Source of the DNA: Flavobacterium daejeonense DSM 17708
GTDB taxonomy: Bacteria; Bacteroidota; Bacteroidia; Flavobacteriales; Flavobacteriaceae
Direction of reading: 5' to 3'
Length of the DNA: 64,000 nt
NCBI RefSeq assembly: GCF_000425425.1
Contig: NZ_AUDK01000002.1
Span: 62,001-126,000, forward strand
In this document: positions 17,360 through 26,080 of the stretch, in pieces
Position numbering within the stretch: position 1 is the stretch's first letter
How the letters are laid out: every line of letters starts with the position of its first letter
Notes under the pieces: model-generated
The model's input: the letters and a program-made list of their open reading frames with translations, nothing else
Told to the model about the DNA's origin: nothing
The model's database searches: none
Position numbers and translations under genes: made by a program

Positions 17360-18274
17360 ATGAAAGTAAATTGGTCAGGAGTTATGCCGGCAGTTACAAC
17401 TAAGTTTACTGCTGATGATAAATTAGATTTCAACATGTTTGAAGTTAATCTAAACGAACAGATCGACGCAGGAGTGAGCGGTATTATTTTGGGAGGAACC
17501 CTTGGGGAAGCAAGTACACTTTTAGAAGAAGAAAAAACGCAGTTAGTTAGAGAAACTGTAAAATTGGTAGATGGTAAAATTCCTGTGATTATGAATATTG
17601 CTGAGCAAACAACACGTGCGGCAATTATTGCAGCAAATAAAGCAGAACAAGATGGAGCCATAGGACTTATGATGTTACCTCCAATGCGATATAATGCTAC
17701 AAGTCACGAAACAGTAACTTATTTTTCTGAAGTGGCAAAAAATACTTCTTTGCCAATTATGATTTATAATAATCCAGTGGATTATAAGATTGAAGTGACT
17801 TTGGATATGTTTGAAGAAATGCTGAAGTTTGATAATATTCAGGCAGTTAAAGAATCTACCAGAGATATTTCTAATGTAACAAGAATTATTAATCGTTTTG
17901 GTTCTCGTCTTAAAATTTTATCTGGGGTTGATACATTAGCTTTAGAAAGTCTATTTATGGGAGGTGATGGATGGGTTTCTGGTTTAGTAGATGCATTTCC
18001 AAGAGAAACAGTAGCTATTTATAAGTTAGCTAAAGCAAAGAGATACGATGAAGCATTAGCAATCTACAGATGGTTCTTACCTTTATTAGAATTAGATATT
18101 AATTCATTGTTAGTTCAGAATATTAAATTAGCAGAAGTTTATACTAATTTAGGAACTGAATTTGTACGTGCACCAAGATTGCCTTTGCAAGGAGATGAAA
18201 GAGCTCGTGTTATTGCAATTATTGAAAATGCGTTAAAAACAAGACCTGTATTACCTGATTATTTGAATATATAA
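17360..18274 (+). CDS. DapA-family lyase, candidate 1-pyrroline-4-hydroxy-2-carboxylate deaminase
   Basis: The 304-residue protein belongs to the dihydrodipicolinate synthase/N-acetylneuraminate lyase family: GGTLGEASTL loop, catalytic tyrosine in MIYNNP and Schiff-base lysine K164 in QAVKEST. In hydroxyproline degradation a DapA-family member converts 1-pyrroline-4-hydroxy-2-carboxylate to 2-oxoglutarate semialdehyde and ammonia; here it is followed by the semialdehyde dehydrogenase, the hydroxyproline epimerase and an FAD dehydrogenase, which supports that role. I chose the ATG at 17360; an in-frame TTG at 17339 would add seven unlikely residues that overlap the promoter. True lysine biosynthesis is unlikely in this context. 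Confidence 0.88.
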   Translation: MKVNWSGVMPAVTTKFTADDKLDFNMFEVNLNEQIDAGVSGIILGGTLGEASTLLEEEKTQLVRETVKLVDGKIPVIMNIAEQTTRAAIIAANKAEQDGAIGLMMLPPMRYNATSHETVTYFSEVAKNTSLPIMIYNNPVDYKIEVTLDMFEEMLKFDNIQAVKESTRDISNVTRIINRFGSRLKILSGVDTLALESLFMGGDGWVSGLVDAFPRETVAIYKLAKAKRYDEALAIYRWFLPLLELDINSLLVQNIKLAEVYTNLGTEFVRAPRLPLQGDERARVIAIIENALKTRPVLPDYLNI

Positions 18275-18297
18275 TCAATAAAAATAAAAACAAGTTT

Positions 18298-19866
18298 ATG
18301 ATTACTGGAAAAAATTATATTGGAAATTCACTTTCCGCCAAAGGAGATATCAAATTTAGAACAATAGATCCAGTAGAGAATGTAGAAAATGAATCGCTTT
18401 TTGTTGAAGCAACGGATGCAGAAATTAATGAAGCGACTGCATTAGCATCAAAAGCATTCCAAGAATACAGTAGCATTTCTGATGCTAAAAAAGCTGACTT
18501 TTTAGAAGCAATTGTAGATGAAATAGAAGCTCTTGGTGATGATTTATTGCAAATATATACTAAAGAATCAGGGCTGCCTTCGGGAAGAGCTACAGGTGAA
18601 AGAGCCAGGACAATGGGTCAGTTGAAAGCCTTTGCTACAATGCTTAGAGAGGGATCATGGGTGGAAGCTATCATTAATAAAGTTGGTGATACAGTAGATA
18701 TTCGAAGAATGTTAATCCCTATTGGGCCTGTAGTGGTTTTTGGTGCCAGTAATTTTCCGCTTGCTTTTTCAACAGCTGGTGGTGATACAGCAAGTGCGCT
18801 TGCTGCTGGATGTCCTGTTATTGTAAAGTCGCATCCGCTTCATGCTGGAACTGGAGAGATGGTAGCTTCGGCAATTATCAAAGCAGCTCAAAAAACTGGA
18901 ATGCCAGATGGTGTTTTTTCAAATTTAAATAGCAGCGGAATCGCTGTTGGAGTAAAACTAGTGGAACATCCTGCTATAAAAGCTGTAGGTTTTACTGGAA
19001 GTATTAAAGGAGGAACCGCTCTTTGTGAAATTGCAGCTAAGCGTGAAATACCTATTCCTGTTTATGCAGAAATGTCTAGTATTAATCCGGTGGTCGTTTT
19101 ACCTTCGGTGTTGCAAAAAGCAAACAAAGAATGGACTCAAAAATATGCAGCGGCTATCACTATGGGAACTGGGCAATTTTGTACCAATCCAGGACTTATT
19201 TTAGGAATTGCAAGCAAAGAATTTGATGATTTTGCAACTAATTTAGCATCAGAACTTAACGCTATTCAACCGAGTTGTATGTTGCACCCAAACATTAAAG
19301 CAGCATACGAATCTCATAAAAAGGAAGTTTTAGCTCAAGAAGGATATAACCAATTAACTAACTTAGATACCAAAGTAAAAGAGAATTTTGCTTTGCAGAA
19401 TCTAATTTTAGTGTCAGGAGAATTGTTTTTGAAAAACAAAGCTTTTCATAATGAAGTTTTTGGCCCTTTTTCGGTAGTAGTTAAATGTGAGTCGCAAGAA
19501 CAATTGGATACTATTATTGCTACTATAGAAGGACAATTGACAGGTACGATTCTTAATGCAGATGTTACTGAATTAGAAAGTTTTAAAACCACAATTGATA
19601 CTCTTAAAAATAAAGTTGGGCGATTAATTTTTAATAGTGTACCAACAGGTGTTGAGGTTTGTTCAGCAATGACTCACGGAGGTCCTTATCCCTCAACTTC
19701 AGATAGTAAGTTTACTTCGGTAGGGATTACTGCTGTAAAAAGATGGGTGCGTCCAGTGTCATTTCAGGGCTGGCCAAACGAGATGCTTCCTGATGCTTTA
19801 AAAAATGAAAATCCTTTATCGATTACCAGAACGTTGAATGATGTAATAACTAAGGATAGTATTTAA
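18298..19866 (+). CDS. 2-Oxoglutarate semialdehyde dehydrogenase (NADP+-type aldehyde dehydrogenase)
   Basis: The 522-residue protein is an aldehyde dehydrogenase with catalytic Cys295 in GQFCTNPG and general base Glu258 in YAEMSSINP. The opening VFGASNFPLAFSTAGGDTASALAAG, given here in parts as VFGASNFPLAF and GGDTASALAAGCP, is typical of the 2-oxoglutarate semialdehyde dehydrogenases of pentose, glucarate and hydroxyproline pathways. It would oxidise the deaminase product to 2-oxoglutarate for the TCA cycle. It starts 23 bases after the deaminase gene and ends three bases before the epimerase gene, so the three are cotranscribed. The same enzyme type could also serve L-arabinose oxidation, but no other genes of that route are nearby. 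Confidence 0.9.
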   Translation: MITGKNYIGNSLSAKGDIKFRTIDPVENVENESLFVEATDAEINEATALASKAFQEYSSISDAKKADFLEAIVDEIEALGDDLLQIYTKESGLPSGRATGERARTMGQLKAFATMLREGSWVEAIINKVGDTVDIRRMLIPIGPVVVFGASNFPLAFSTAGGDTASALAAGCPVIVKSHPLHAGTGEMVASAIIKAAQKTGMPDGVFSNLNSSGIAVGVKLVEHPAIKAVGFTGSIKGGTALCEIAAKREIPIPVYAEMSSINPVVVLPSVLQKANKEWTQKYAAAITMGTGQFCTNPGLILGIASKEFDDFATNLASELNAIQPSCMLHPNIKAAYESHKKEVLAQEGYNQLTNLDTKVKENFALQNLILVSGELFLKNKAFHNEVFGPFSVVVKCESQEQLDTIIATIEGQLTGTILNADVTELESFKTTIDTLKNKVGRLIFNSVPTGVEVCSAMTHGGPYPSTSDSKFTSVGITAVKRWVRPVSFQGWPNEMLPDALKNENPLSITRTLNDVITKDSI

Positions 19867-19869
19867 AAT

Positions 19870-20880
19870 ATGCCAAGAAAAACATTTTTTTGTGTAGATG
19901 CTCATACTTGTGGAAACCCGGTACGAGTGGTAGCTGGTGGAGGCCCTAATCTAGTGGGAGTCAATATGAGTGAAAAACGCCAGCATTTTCTAAAAGAATA
20001 CGATTGGATTAGAAAAGGACTCATGTTTGAACCTCGCGGACATGACATGATGAGTGGAAGTATTTTGTATCCACCAAGTAATCCGGAAAATGATTTTGGT
20101 ATCCTATTTATAGAAACTTCAGGTTGTTTGCCTATGTGCGGACATGGGACGATTGGGACTATTACCATTGCTATTGAAGAAGGTTTAGTGACTCCAAAAA
20201 TTCCAGGAAAAATAAAAATGGAAGCTCCGGCAGGTTTGGTTCAAATTGAATACCAACAAACGGGTAAAAAAGTAGATTGGGTTCGATTAACGAATGTCAA
20301 ATCCTATTTAGCAGCCGAAGGACTTACGGTGGATTGCCCGGAGTTAGGGGAAATTGTTTTTGACGTAGCCTATGGTGGAAATTATTATGCTATTGTAGAC
20401 CCACAGCAACATTTTTCCGGAGTTCAGGACTTTACAGCTTCTAAAATTGTGCAATACAGTCAGGAAGTTCGAAAAAGAATTAATGAAAAATACCCAAATA
20501 TGTTTATTCATCCCGAAAATGATACCATCAGGGATGTGACGCATATGCTTTGGACAGGTGATCCTATCGATCCAACTTCTTCTGGCAGAAATGCTGTTTT
20601 TTATGGAGATAAAGCCATTGACAGATCTCCTTGCGGAACTGGAACTTCTGCAAGAATAGCACAGCTTCACGCCAAAGGGAAATTAAAAAAAGGAGGAGAT
20701 TTTATACACGAAAGTTATATTGGAAGTAAATTTATTGGAAGGGTAGAAGAAGAAACTTCTATCGGAGATATTAAAGCCATTGTTCCAAGTATTCAGGGAT
20801 GGGCAAAAGTGTATGGATACAATAACATCATTATTGATGATGAAGATGATCCTTATGCGTTTGGTTTTCAGGTGATTTAA
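19870..20880 (+). CDS. 4-Hydroxyproline 2-epimerase (proline racemase family)
   Basis: The 336-residue protein has both catalytic cysteines of the proline racemase fold: Cys90 in MCGHGT and Cys255 in RSPCGTGTSA. Two cysteines mark racemases/epimerases; the trans-3-hydroxyproline dehydratases of this family have Ser or Thr at the first position, so that function is disfavoured. The enzyme would turn trans-4-hydroxy-L-proline into cis-4-hydroxy-D-proline, the entry step of the pathway. No signal peptide is present, so it acts in the cytoplasm on imported hydroxyproline. It lies three bases after the dehydrogenase gene. A hairpin follows before the FAD dehydrogenase gene. Confidence 0.92.
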   Translation: MPRKTFFCVDAHTCGNPVRVVAGGGPNLVGVNMSEKRQHFLKEYDWIRKGLMFEPRGHDMMSGSILYPPSNPENDFGILFIETSGCLPMCGHGTIGTITIAIEEGLVTPKIPGKIKMEAPAGLVQIEYQQTGKKVDWVRLTNVKSYLAAEGLTVDCPELGEIVFDVAYGGNYYAIVDPQQHFSGVQDFTASKIVQYSQEVRKRINEKYPNMFIHPENDTIRDVTHMLWTGDPIDPTSSGRNAVFYGDKAIDRSPCGTGTSARIAQLHAKGKLKKGGDFIHESYIGSKFIGRVEEETSIGDIKAIVPSIQGWAKVYGYNNIIIDDEDDPYAFGFQVI

Positions 20881-20902
20881 TTTTGGTTAATGATTATTTA
20901 AA

Positions 20903-20946
20903 AAAAATCATTGGTGTGTTGTAAATGCTTCGTGCCAATGATTTTT
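20903..20946 (+). terminator. Hairpin between epimerase and D-hydroxyproline dehydrogenase genes
   Basis: AAAAATCATTGG (20903-20914) pairs perfectly with CCAATGATTTTT (20935-20946); the stem is 12 bp with a 20-base loop and ends in a T run. It looks like an intrinsic terminator inside the catabolic cluster, or a stability element that separates expression of the two halves. Confidence 0.6.
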
Positions 20947-20960
20947 AAATTTATAGGATA

Positions 20961-22193
20961 ATGAAAAAAGTAAGTATTATTGGTGGTGGTATAATAGGTT
21001 TGTGTTCAGCTTATTATTTGGCTAAAGAAGGTCATGAAGTAGTCGTTTTTGATAAGTCGGATATGACAGATGGTTGTTCTTATGGAAATGCAGGAATGAT
21101 TGTTCCTTCTCATATTATTCCATTGGCACAACCCGGAATGATGGCGCAAGGAATAAAATGGATGTTTGACAGTCAAAGTCCCTTTTATGTTCAGCCAAGA
21201 TTGAACATAGATTTATTAAAATGGGGATGGAAATTTTATAAAAGTGCTACTCCGCAACATGTTGAAAAATCGATGCCAGCTCTTTGTAATTTGTCACTTT
21301 TAAGTAAAGAATTATATCAAGATTTGGCTAAAGAAAGTGCTTCTTTTTTTTATGAAGAAAAAGGACTTTTAATGCTTTATAAAACCGATAAGACAGCAGA
21401 AGAAATTTATCATGAAGGGAAATTGGCAGAAGAATTAGGTTTAGAGGTTGATTTTCTTTCTAAAGAACAGGTAGCTAAATTAGAAACAGGTACTAAAACT
21501 AACGTGATAGGTGGTGTTCATTATAAAAGTGATGCACATTTATATCCTCAAAAATTCATGCAATTCATTAAGGTTGAATTGAAACGTTTTGATGTGGAAA
21601 TATATAGTAATACTTATGTAAAAGATTTTATTTTTAGAGGAAATACAATAGCAGGTATCAACACTGATAAAGGAGTTTTTACTACAGATGAGGTAGTATT
21701 AGCTACAGGTTCCTGGAGTCCTGAATTGGCTAAAAAACTTAATTTATCCATCACTATTTTACCAGGAAAAGGTTATAGTTTTACGCTTAAAGATCGAATT
21801 CATAAGCCGCGTATTCCGGCTATTCTATGTGAAGGAAAAGTAGCCGTAACACCAATGAATACTGATATACGTTTTGGAGGAACCATGGAAATTACCAGTA
21901 CTAAAGATACCAAGATTAATCAAAACAGACTTAAAGGGATTGTAAATTCAATAAACGATTTTTATCCGGATTTAAATATTACAATGCCAAAAGAAAGGGA
22001 TACCTGGTTTGGGTTTAGACCATGTACACCTTCTGGAATGCCTATAATTACGAGAGATACCCAAACCAAAAATTTAATTTTAGCAACGGGACACGCTATG
22101 ATGGGATTAAGCTTAGCACCTGCAACAGGTAAGATTGTGGCAGAACTGATTGCCGAAAAACCAACTTCAGTTGATATCTCCATGTTTCAATAG
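20961..22193 (+). CDS. FAD-dependent D-amino acid dehydrogenase, candidate cis-4-hydroxy-D-proline dehydrogenase
   Basis: The 410-residue protein belongs to the DAO/DadA family. The FAD-binding motif GGGIIG is at residues 8-13, with a DK pair ending the second strand (VVVFDKSD), and the C-terminal RPCTPSGMPII and ATGHAMMGLSLAP segments are typical of DadA-like enzymes. In the hydroxyproline pathway this enzyme oxidises cis-4-hydroxy-D-proline to 1-pyrroline-4-hydroxy-2-carboxylate, passing electrons to the respiratory chain. D-proline is a probable second substrate. Position directly after the epimerase supports the assignment. No signal peptide; it likely binds the inner face of the membrane. 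Confidence 0.88.
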   Translation: MKKVSIIGGGIIGLCSAYYLAKEGHEVVVFDKSDMTDGCSYGNAGMIVPSHIIPLAQPGMMAQGIKWMFDSQSPFYVQPRLNIDLLKWGWKFYKSATPQHVEKSMPALCNLSLLSKELYQDLAKESASFFYEEKGLLMLYKTDKTAEEIYHEGKLAEELGLEVDFLSKEQVAKLETGTKTNVIGGVHYKSDAHLYPQKFMQFIKVELKRFDVEIYSNTYVKDFIFRGNTIAGINTDKGVFTTDEVVLATGSWSPELAKKLNLSITILPGKGYSFTLKDRIHKPRIPAILCEGKVAVTPMNTDIRFGGTMEITSTKDTKINQNRLKGIVNSINDFYPDLNITMPKERDTWFGFRPCTPSGMPIITRDTQTKNLILATGHAMMGLSLAPATGKIVAELIAEKPTSVDISMFQ

Positions 22194-22220
22194 AAAATTC
22201 ATTTGGTTTAAATTTTTCTT

Positions 22221-22236
22221 TGAAAATGCATTTTCA
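22221..22236. repeat. Perfect 16-base palindrome before the DPP-IV gene
   Basis: TGAAAATGCATTTTCA reads the same on both strands and lies 22 bases before the peptidase start. It could be an operator for a dimeric regulator; I found no second copy in the window. Confidence 0.4.
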
Positions 22237-22257
22237 TAATTTAATAGTCTGATTGAT

Positions 22258-24417
22258 ATGAATAGATTTGTTTTGTTTCTTTTCTTTTTTGTAAATATTG
22301 TTTTAGGACAAACTACTCTTGATTTGAATCGAATAAATTGGTTGCCGGAATCTCATTCTTTTTGGGTGAATGAAAAAGGAGATTTGGTAATTTATAACGC
22401 TGATGAATTAGATAAAAAGACAGTTTTTTTAACTAAAGAACAACTCAAGATAATTGGTTTTGAAGGAGGAATTGAAAGTGTTGTTTGGAATACAAAGCAA
22501 GATAAAATTTTAATTTACACTCATTCTCAAAGAGTCTGGAGGGCCAATACAAAAGGAGATTATTGGTTTGTTGATTTAACAACAAAACAAGGAAGACAAA
22601 TTGGTCAGGGTTTAGATAAGGCTTCACTCATGTTTGCTAAATTTTCTAGTGATGGAAATATTATAGCCTATGTTTCAAAACATAATATTTATACAGAAGA
22701 TGTGACTTCAGGAGTGATTACTCAATTGACATTTGATGGTAATGAAAAAATTATAAATGGAACATTTGACTGGGTTTATGAAGAAGAACTCATGGCAAGG
22801 GATGGTTTTAGATGGAGTCCGGATGGAACACAAATAGCTTTTTGGAGAGTAGACACTACTGAGACTAAATTCCATTTGATGATTAATAATACAGATGCTC
22901 TTTATCCATTTACAGTACCTGTTGAATATCCTAAAGCAGGAGAGAAACCCTCTGCTGTAAAATTGGGAGTAATTACTCTTGCAGATAAAAAAGTAAATTG
23001 GTTGAAAATACCGGGTGAAGCTGATAATAATTATTTGCCAAGAATACAATGGCTGGACTCTAAAGAGTTAATGGCTGTTCAATTGAATAGAAAACAAAAT
23101 CAGGTTACGCTTTACAGATGCAACTCAAATTCAGGGGTCGCTAATAAAGTTTATCAGGAAAGTTCAAATACCTGGATTGATGTTTTTGATAGCTCAGCGG
23201 GAAAATATGATAGTTTTCCTTGTACAGTTGTTGATAAAGGTAAAGCATTTCTTTGGAGTTCAGATGCAGATGGTTGGATGCATATTTATAAAATAAGTGT
23301 TGACGGAAAAAAGAAAGACTTAATTACAAAGGTAAATTTTGATACCTATTTTTTGACTTATAATAAAAATACAAAATGTATCTATCATTTGTCAAGTCCA
23401 TCTGATGCGACTCAACGCTATTTGTATGAAACCAATTTGAATACTAAGAAAACAAAACGAGTGACTCCTTCTGTTTTTGAAGGAACAAATACCTATAGTT
23501 TTTCATCAGATGCAGCTTATGCAGTTCATACAAATTCTAACATCAACAGAAATTGGAATTCACGCCTGCTATCGTTAGTTGAACATAAAAAGATTTTTCC
23601 AAAAGAAGCGGATGTTTTTGTAACACCAACTAGAAATTTTAGTCTTAAAAAGTTTAAAGTTAAAACAATCGATGGAGTAGAGCTTGATGGGATTATGGCA
23701 AAACCTCTGGATTTTGATGCGACAAAAAAATATCCGTTGTTTTTTTATGTGTATGGGGAGCCTGCAGCTTCTGTAGCTAATGATGTGCCTTATTTTAATG
23801 GATTTATTTCTAATTTAATTCCTCAAGGTTATATTGGAATTGCTCTTGATAATCGGGGAACTCCGGTAATGAAAGGGACAGAATGGCGTAAGTCTATCTA
23901 TAAAAATATTGGAATTATAAATGCGCGTGATCAAGCAATGGCTGCCAAAGAAATTTTGAAATGGAATTTTATAGATACCACCCGTGTAGCTGTTCACGGC
24001 TGGAGCGGTGGCGGAACTGTAACCTTAAACTTATTGTTTCAATACCCTGAAATTTATAAAACAGGAATTGCGGTTGCTGCAGTTACTGATCAGCATTTTT
24101 ATGATAATATTTATACAGAGCGTTATATGAGCTTGCCTTCAGAGAGTGAAGAGGCATACGCTAAAGCATCACCAGTTAATCATGCTAAAAATCTCAAAGG
24201 GAATTTATTATATATTCATGGTACTGGCGATGATAATGTACATTATAAAAATGCAGAAGTACTCATCAATGAATTGGTCAAATATGATAAAATGTTTGAT
24301 TTAATGATTTATCCTAATCGTTCTCATAGTATTAATGAAGGTATGGGAACGAGAAAACATCTGAATGATACATTTATGAAATACATTATTGAAAATTGCC
24401 CACCGGGAGCAAAATAA
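22258..24417 (+). CDS. Dipeptidyl peptidase IV (S9B prolyl peptidase), exported
   Basis: The 719-residue protein has a signal peptide (ends near VLGQ, residue 18), a beta-propeller domain and a C-terminal alpha/beta hydrolase domain. The propeller carries the paired-glutamate signature WVYEEELMARDGFRWSPDG shared by DPP-IV enzymes, which holds the free amino end of the substrate. The catalytic residues are Ser583 (GWSGGG), Asp658 or Asp659 (GTGDDNV) and His690 (NRSHS). DPP-IV removes Xaa-Pro dipeptides from peptide N-termini and, less well, Xaa-Hyp. Placed between the hydroxyproline genes and an amino-acid permease, it probably processes Pro/Hyp-rich peptides in the periplasm. Confidence 0.92.
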   Translation: MNRFVLFLFFFVNIVLGQTTLDLNRINWLPESHSFWVNEKGDLVIYNADELDKKTVFLTKEQLKIIGFEGGIESVVWNTKQDKILIYTHSQRVWRANTKGDYWFVDLTTKQGRQIGQGLDKASLMFAKFSSDGNIIAYVSKHNIYTEDVTSGVITQLTFDGNEKIINGTFDWVYEEELMARDGFRWSPDGTQIAFWRVDTTETKFHLMINNTDALYPFTVPVEYPKAGEKPSAVKLGVITLADKKVNWLKIPGEADNNYLPRIQWLDSKELMAVQLNRKQNQVTLYRCNSNSGVANKVYQESSNTWIDVFDSSAGKYDSFPCTVVDKGKAFLWSSDADGWMHIYKISVDGKKKDLITKVNFDTYFLTYNKNTKCIYHLSSPSDATQRYLYETNLNTKKTKRVTPSVFEGTNTYSFSSDAAYAVHTNSNINRNWNSRLLSLVEHKKIFPKEADVFVTPTRNFSLKKFKVKTIDGVELDGIMAKPLDFDATKKYPLFFYVYGEPAASVANDVPYFNGFISNLIPQGYIGIALDNRGTPVMKGTEWRKSIYKNIGIINARDQAMAAKEILKWNFIDTTRVAVHGWSGGGTVTLNLLFQYPEIYKTGIAVAAVTDQHFYDNIYTERYMSLPSESEEAYAKASPVNHAKNLKGNLLYIHGTGDDNVHYKNAEVLINELVKYDKMFDLMIYPNRSHSINEGMGTRKHLNDTFMKYIIENCPPGAK

Positions 24418-24489
24418 TTCAATTGGAGTTGTTCCGGCAGTCATAGTCTAAGCATGTTTTAATTAATTAATCTTAAAAAAAGAAACAAA

Positions 24490-25899
24490 ATGGCAATAAA
24501 TAATGAGACAGAATTCAAAAAAGAATTAGGATTGCTTGACGGAACAATGTTAGTTGTGGGCTCGATGATTGGATCAGGTATTTTTATTGTTAGTGCAGAT
24601 ATTGCCAGACAGGTTGGTTCAGTGGGCTGGTTGCTTCTTATTTGGCTTATTTCGGGTATAATCACTATGATTGCTGCGGTAAGTTATGGCGAGTTGAGTG
24701 CTATGTTTCCAAAAGCTGGAGGACAATATGTATATCTGAAAGAAGCTTATAATGAATTAGTTGCTTTTTTATATGGATGGAGTTTTTTCTCTGTCATTCA
24801 AACAGGAACTATTGCTGCTGTAGGTGTGGCTTTCTCTAAGTTTACCGCTTATATTTTTTTAATAGTAAGTGACGAAAATATACTTTTTGAGTCGGGAAAT
24901 TTTAAGTTGAATGCCGCTCAAATTCTTTCAGTAGTTACTGTTGTTTTTCTATCTTATTTAAATACAAGAGGTGTTAAGAATAGTAAGCTATTACAAACGA
25001 TTCTTACTATAATTAAAATTGTGTCTATTTCCGGACTCATTATTTTTGGATTTCTGCTTGGTGCAAAAGCTGAAGTCTGGAATATGAATTGGGCTAACGC
25101 ATGGTCGCCTCGTTCTTTTGATTTGTCAACAGCTAGTTGGTTACCTATAAGAGGAGTTGCCTTACTTTCAGGAATTTCTGCAGCAATGGTTGGAACTTTG
25201 TTTTCAAGTGACTCTTGGACAGGTGTCACTTTTATTGCAGGAGAAATTAAAAATCCAAAACGAAATGTAGGATTGAGTATGTTTTTAGGTACATTAATTG
25301 TGACAATAATCTATGTTTTGATTAATGTAATGTATGTTTCTGTTTTGTCTTTAGATGAATTAGCAACTGCTAAATCTGATAGAATTGCGGTAGTGGCTGC
25401 TCAATATATTTTGGGTAATATAGGAACTTTGATTATTGCGATAATGATTATGATTTCAACTTTTGCCTGTAATAATGGATTGATTTTGGCAGGAGCAAGA
25501 GTCTACTATACAATGGCTAAAGATGGTCTGTTTTTTAAAAAAGCAGCTGTTTTGAATCATGCAGGTGTGCCTGCTTGGGCACTTTGGGCACAGTGTATTT
25601 GGGCTTCTGCTTTATGTTTTACTGGTAAATATGGCGATTTACTTGATTTTGTAATTATCATTGTACTTGTTTTTTATATTCTGACAATTTTTGGAATATT
25701 TATTCTTAGGAAAAAGAAACCAGAATTAGAAAGGCCTTACAAAGCATTCGCTTATCCTGTATTACCGGCTATTTATGTTTTTGTAGCTTCAGCTGTTTCC
25801 ATTTCTTTATTATTTACTAAATTTTCTACTTGTGGCTGGGGTGTGCTTATCATGCTACTGGGAATTCCTGTTTATTACTTGATAAAAAGGGAGAAGTAA
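24490..25899 (+). CDS. APC-family amino acid permease (LAT-like)
   Basis: The 469-residue protein is a 12-helix permease of the amino acid-polyamine-organocation superfamily. The first helix holds the substrate-binding GSMIGSGIF motif, and the second region AAVSYGELSAMFPKAGGQYVYL, here cited as YGELSAMFPKAGGQYVY, is typical of L-type transporters. It should carry amino acids across the inner membrane. Between the DPP-IV and the pseudogene-plus-second S9 peptidase, and close to the hydroxyproline pathway, the likely cargo is hydroxyproline and/or proline; that is inference from context. A permease inside a SusC/SusD locus is unusual and supports uptake of peptide breakdown products. Confidence 0.88.
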   Translation: MAINNETEFKKELGLLDGTMLVVGSMIGSGIFIVSADIARQVGSVGWLLLIWLISGIITMIAAVSYGELSAMFPKAGGQYVYLKEAYNELVAFLYGWSFFSVIQTGTIAAVGVAFSKFTAYIFLIVSDENILFESGNFKLNAAQILSVVTVVFLSYLNTRGVKNSKLLQTILTIIKIVSISGLIIFGFLLGAKAEVWNMNWANAWSPRSFDLSTASWLPIRGVALLSGISAAMVGTLFSSDSWTGVTFIAGEIKNPKRNVGLSMFLGTLIVTIIYVLINVMYVSVLSLDELATAKSDRIAVVAAQYILGNIGTLIIAIMIMISTFACNNGLILAGARVYYTMAKDGLFFKKAAVLNHAGVPAWALWAQCIWASALCFTGKYGDLLDFVIIIVLVFYILTIFGIFILRKKKPELERPYKAFAYPVLPAIYVFVASAVSISLLFTKFSTCGWGVLIMLLGIPVYYLIKREK

Positions 25900-26080
25900 T
25901 TTTTAGAAAAAAAAAATTAAATAAAACATTTTGAAAAAGTAAAAAATATAATCTGCATAAATGCGGATAGGCTTTCTATTGTGTAAATCTTGCTAGCAAT
26001 AAAGTGATTGTAAAATTATAATTTAATGAATAAACTAGTAATTCTTGATAAATAATAGCATTTGAATAGTGGTTTTCACT

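Noticed and set aside
19870..20880. trans-3-Hydroxy-L-proline dehydratase
   Set aside because: Those enzymes have Ser or Thr at the first catalytic position; here both positions are Cys (C90, C255).
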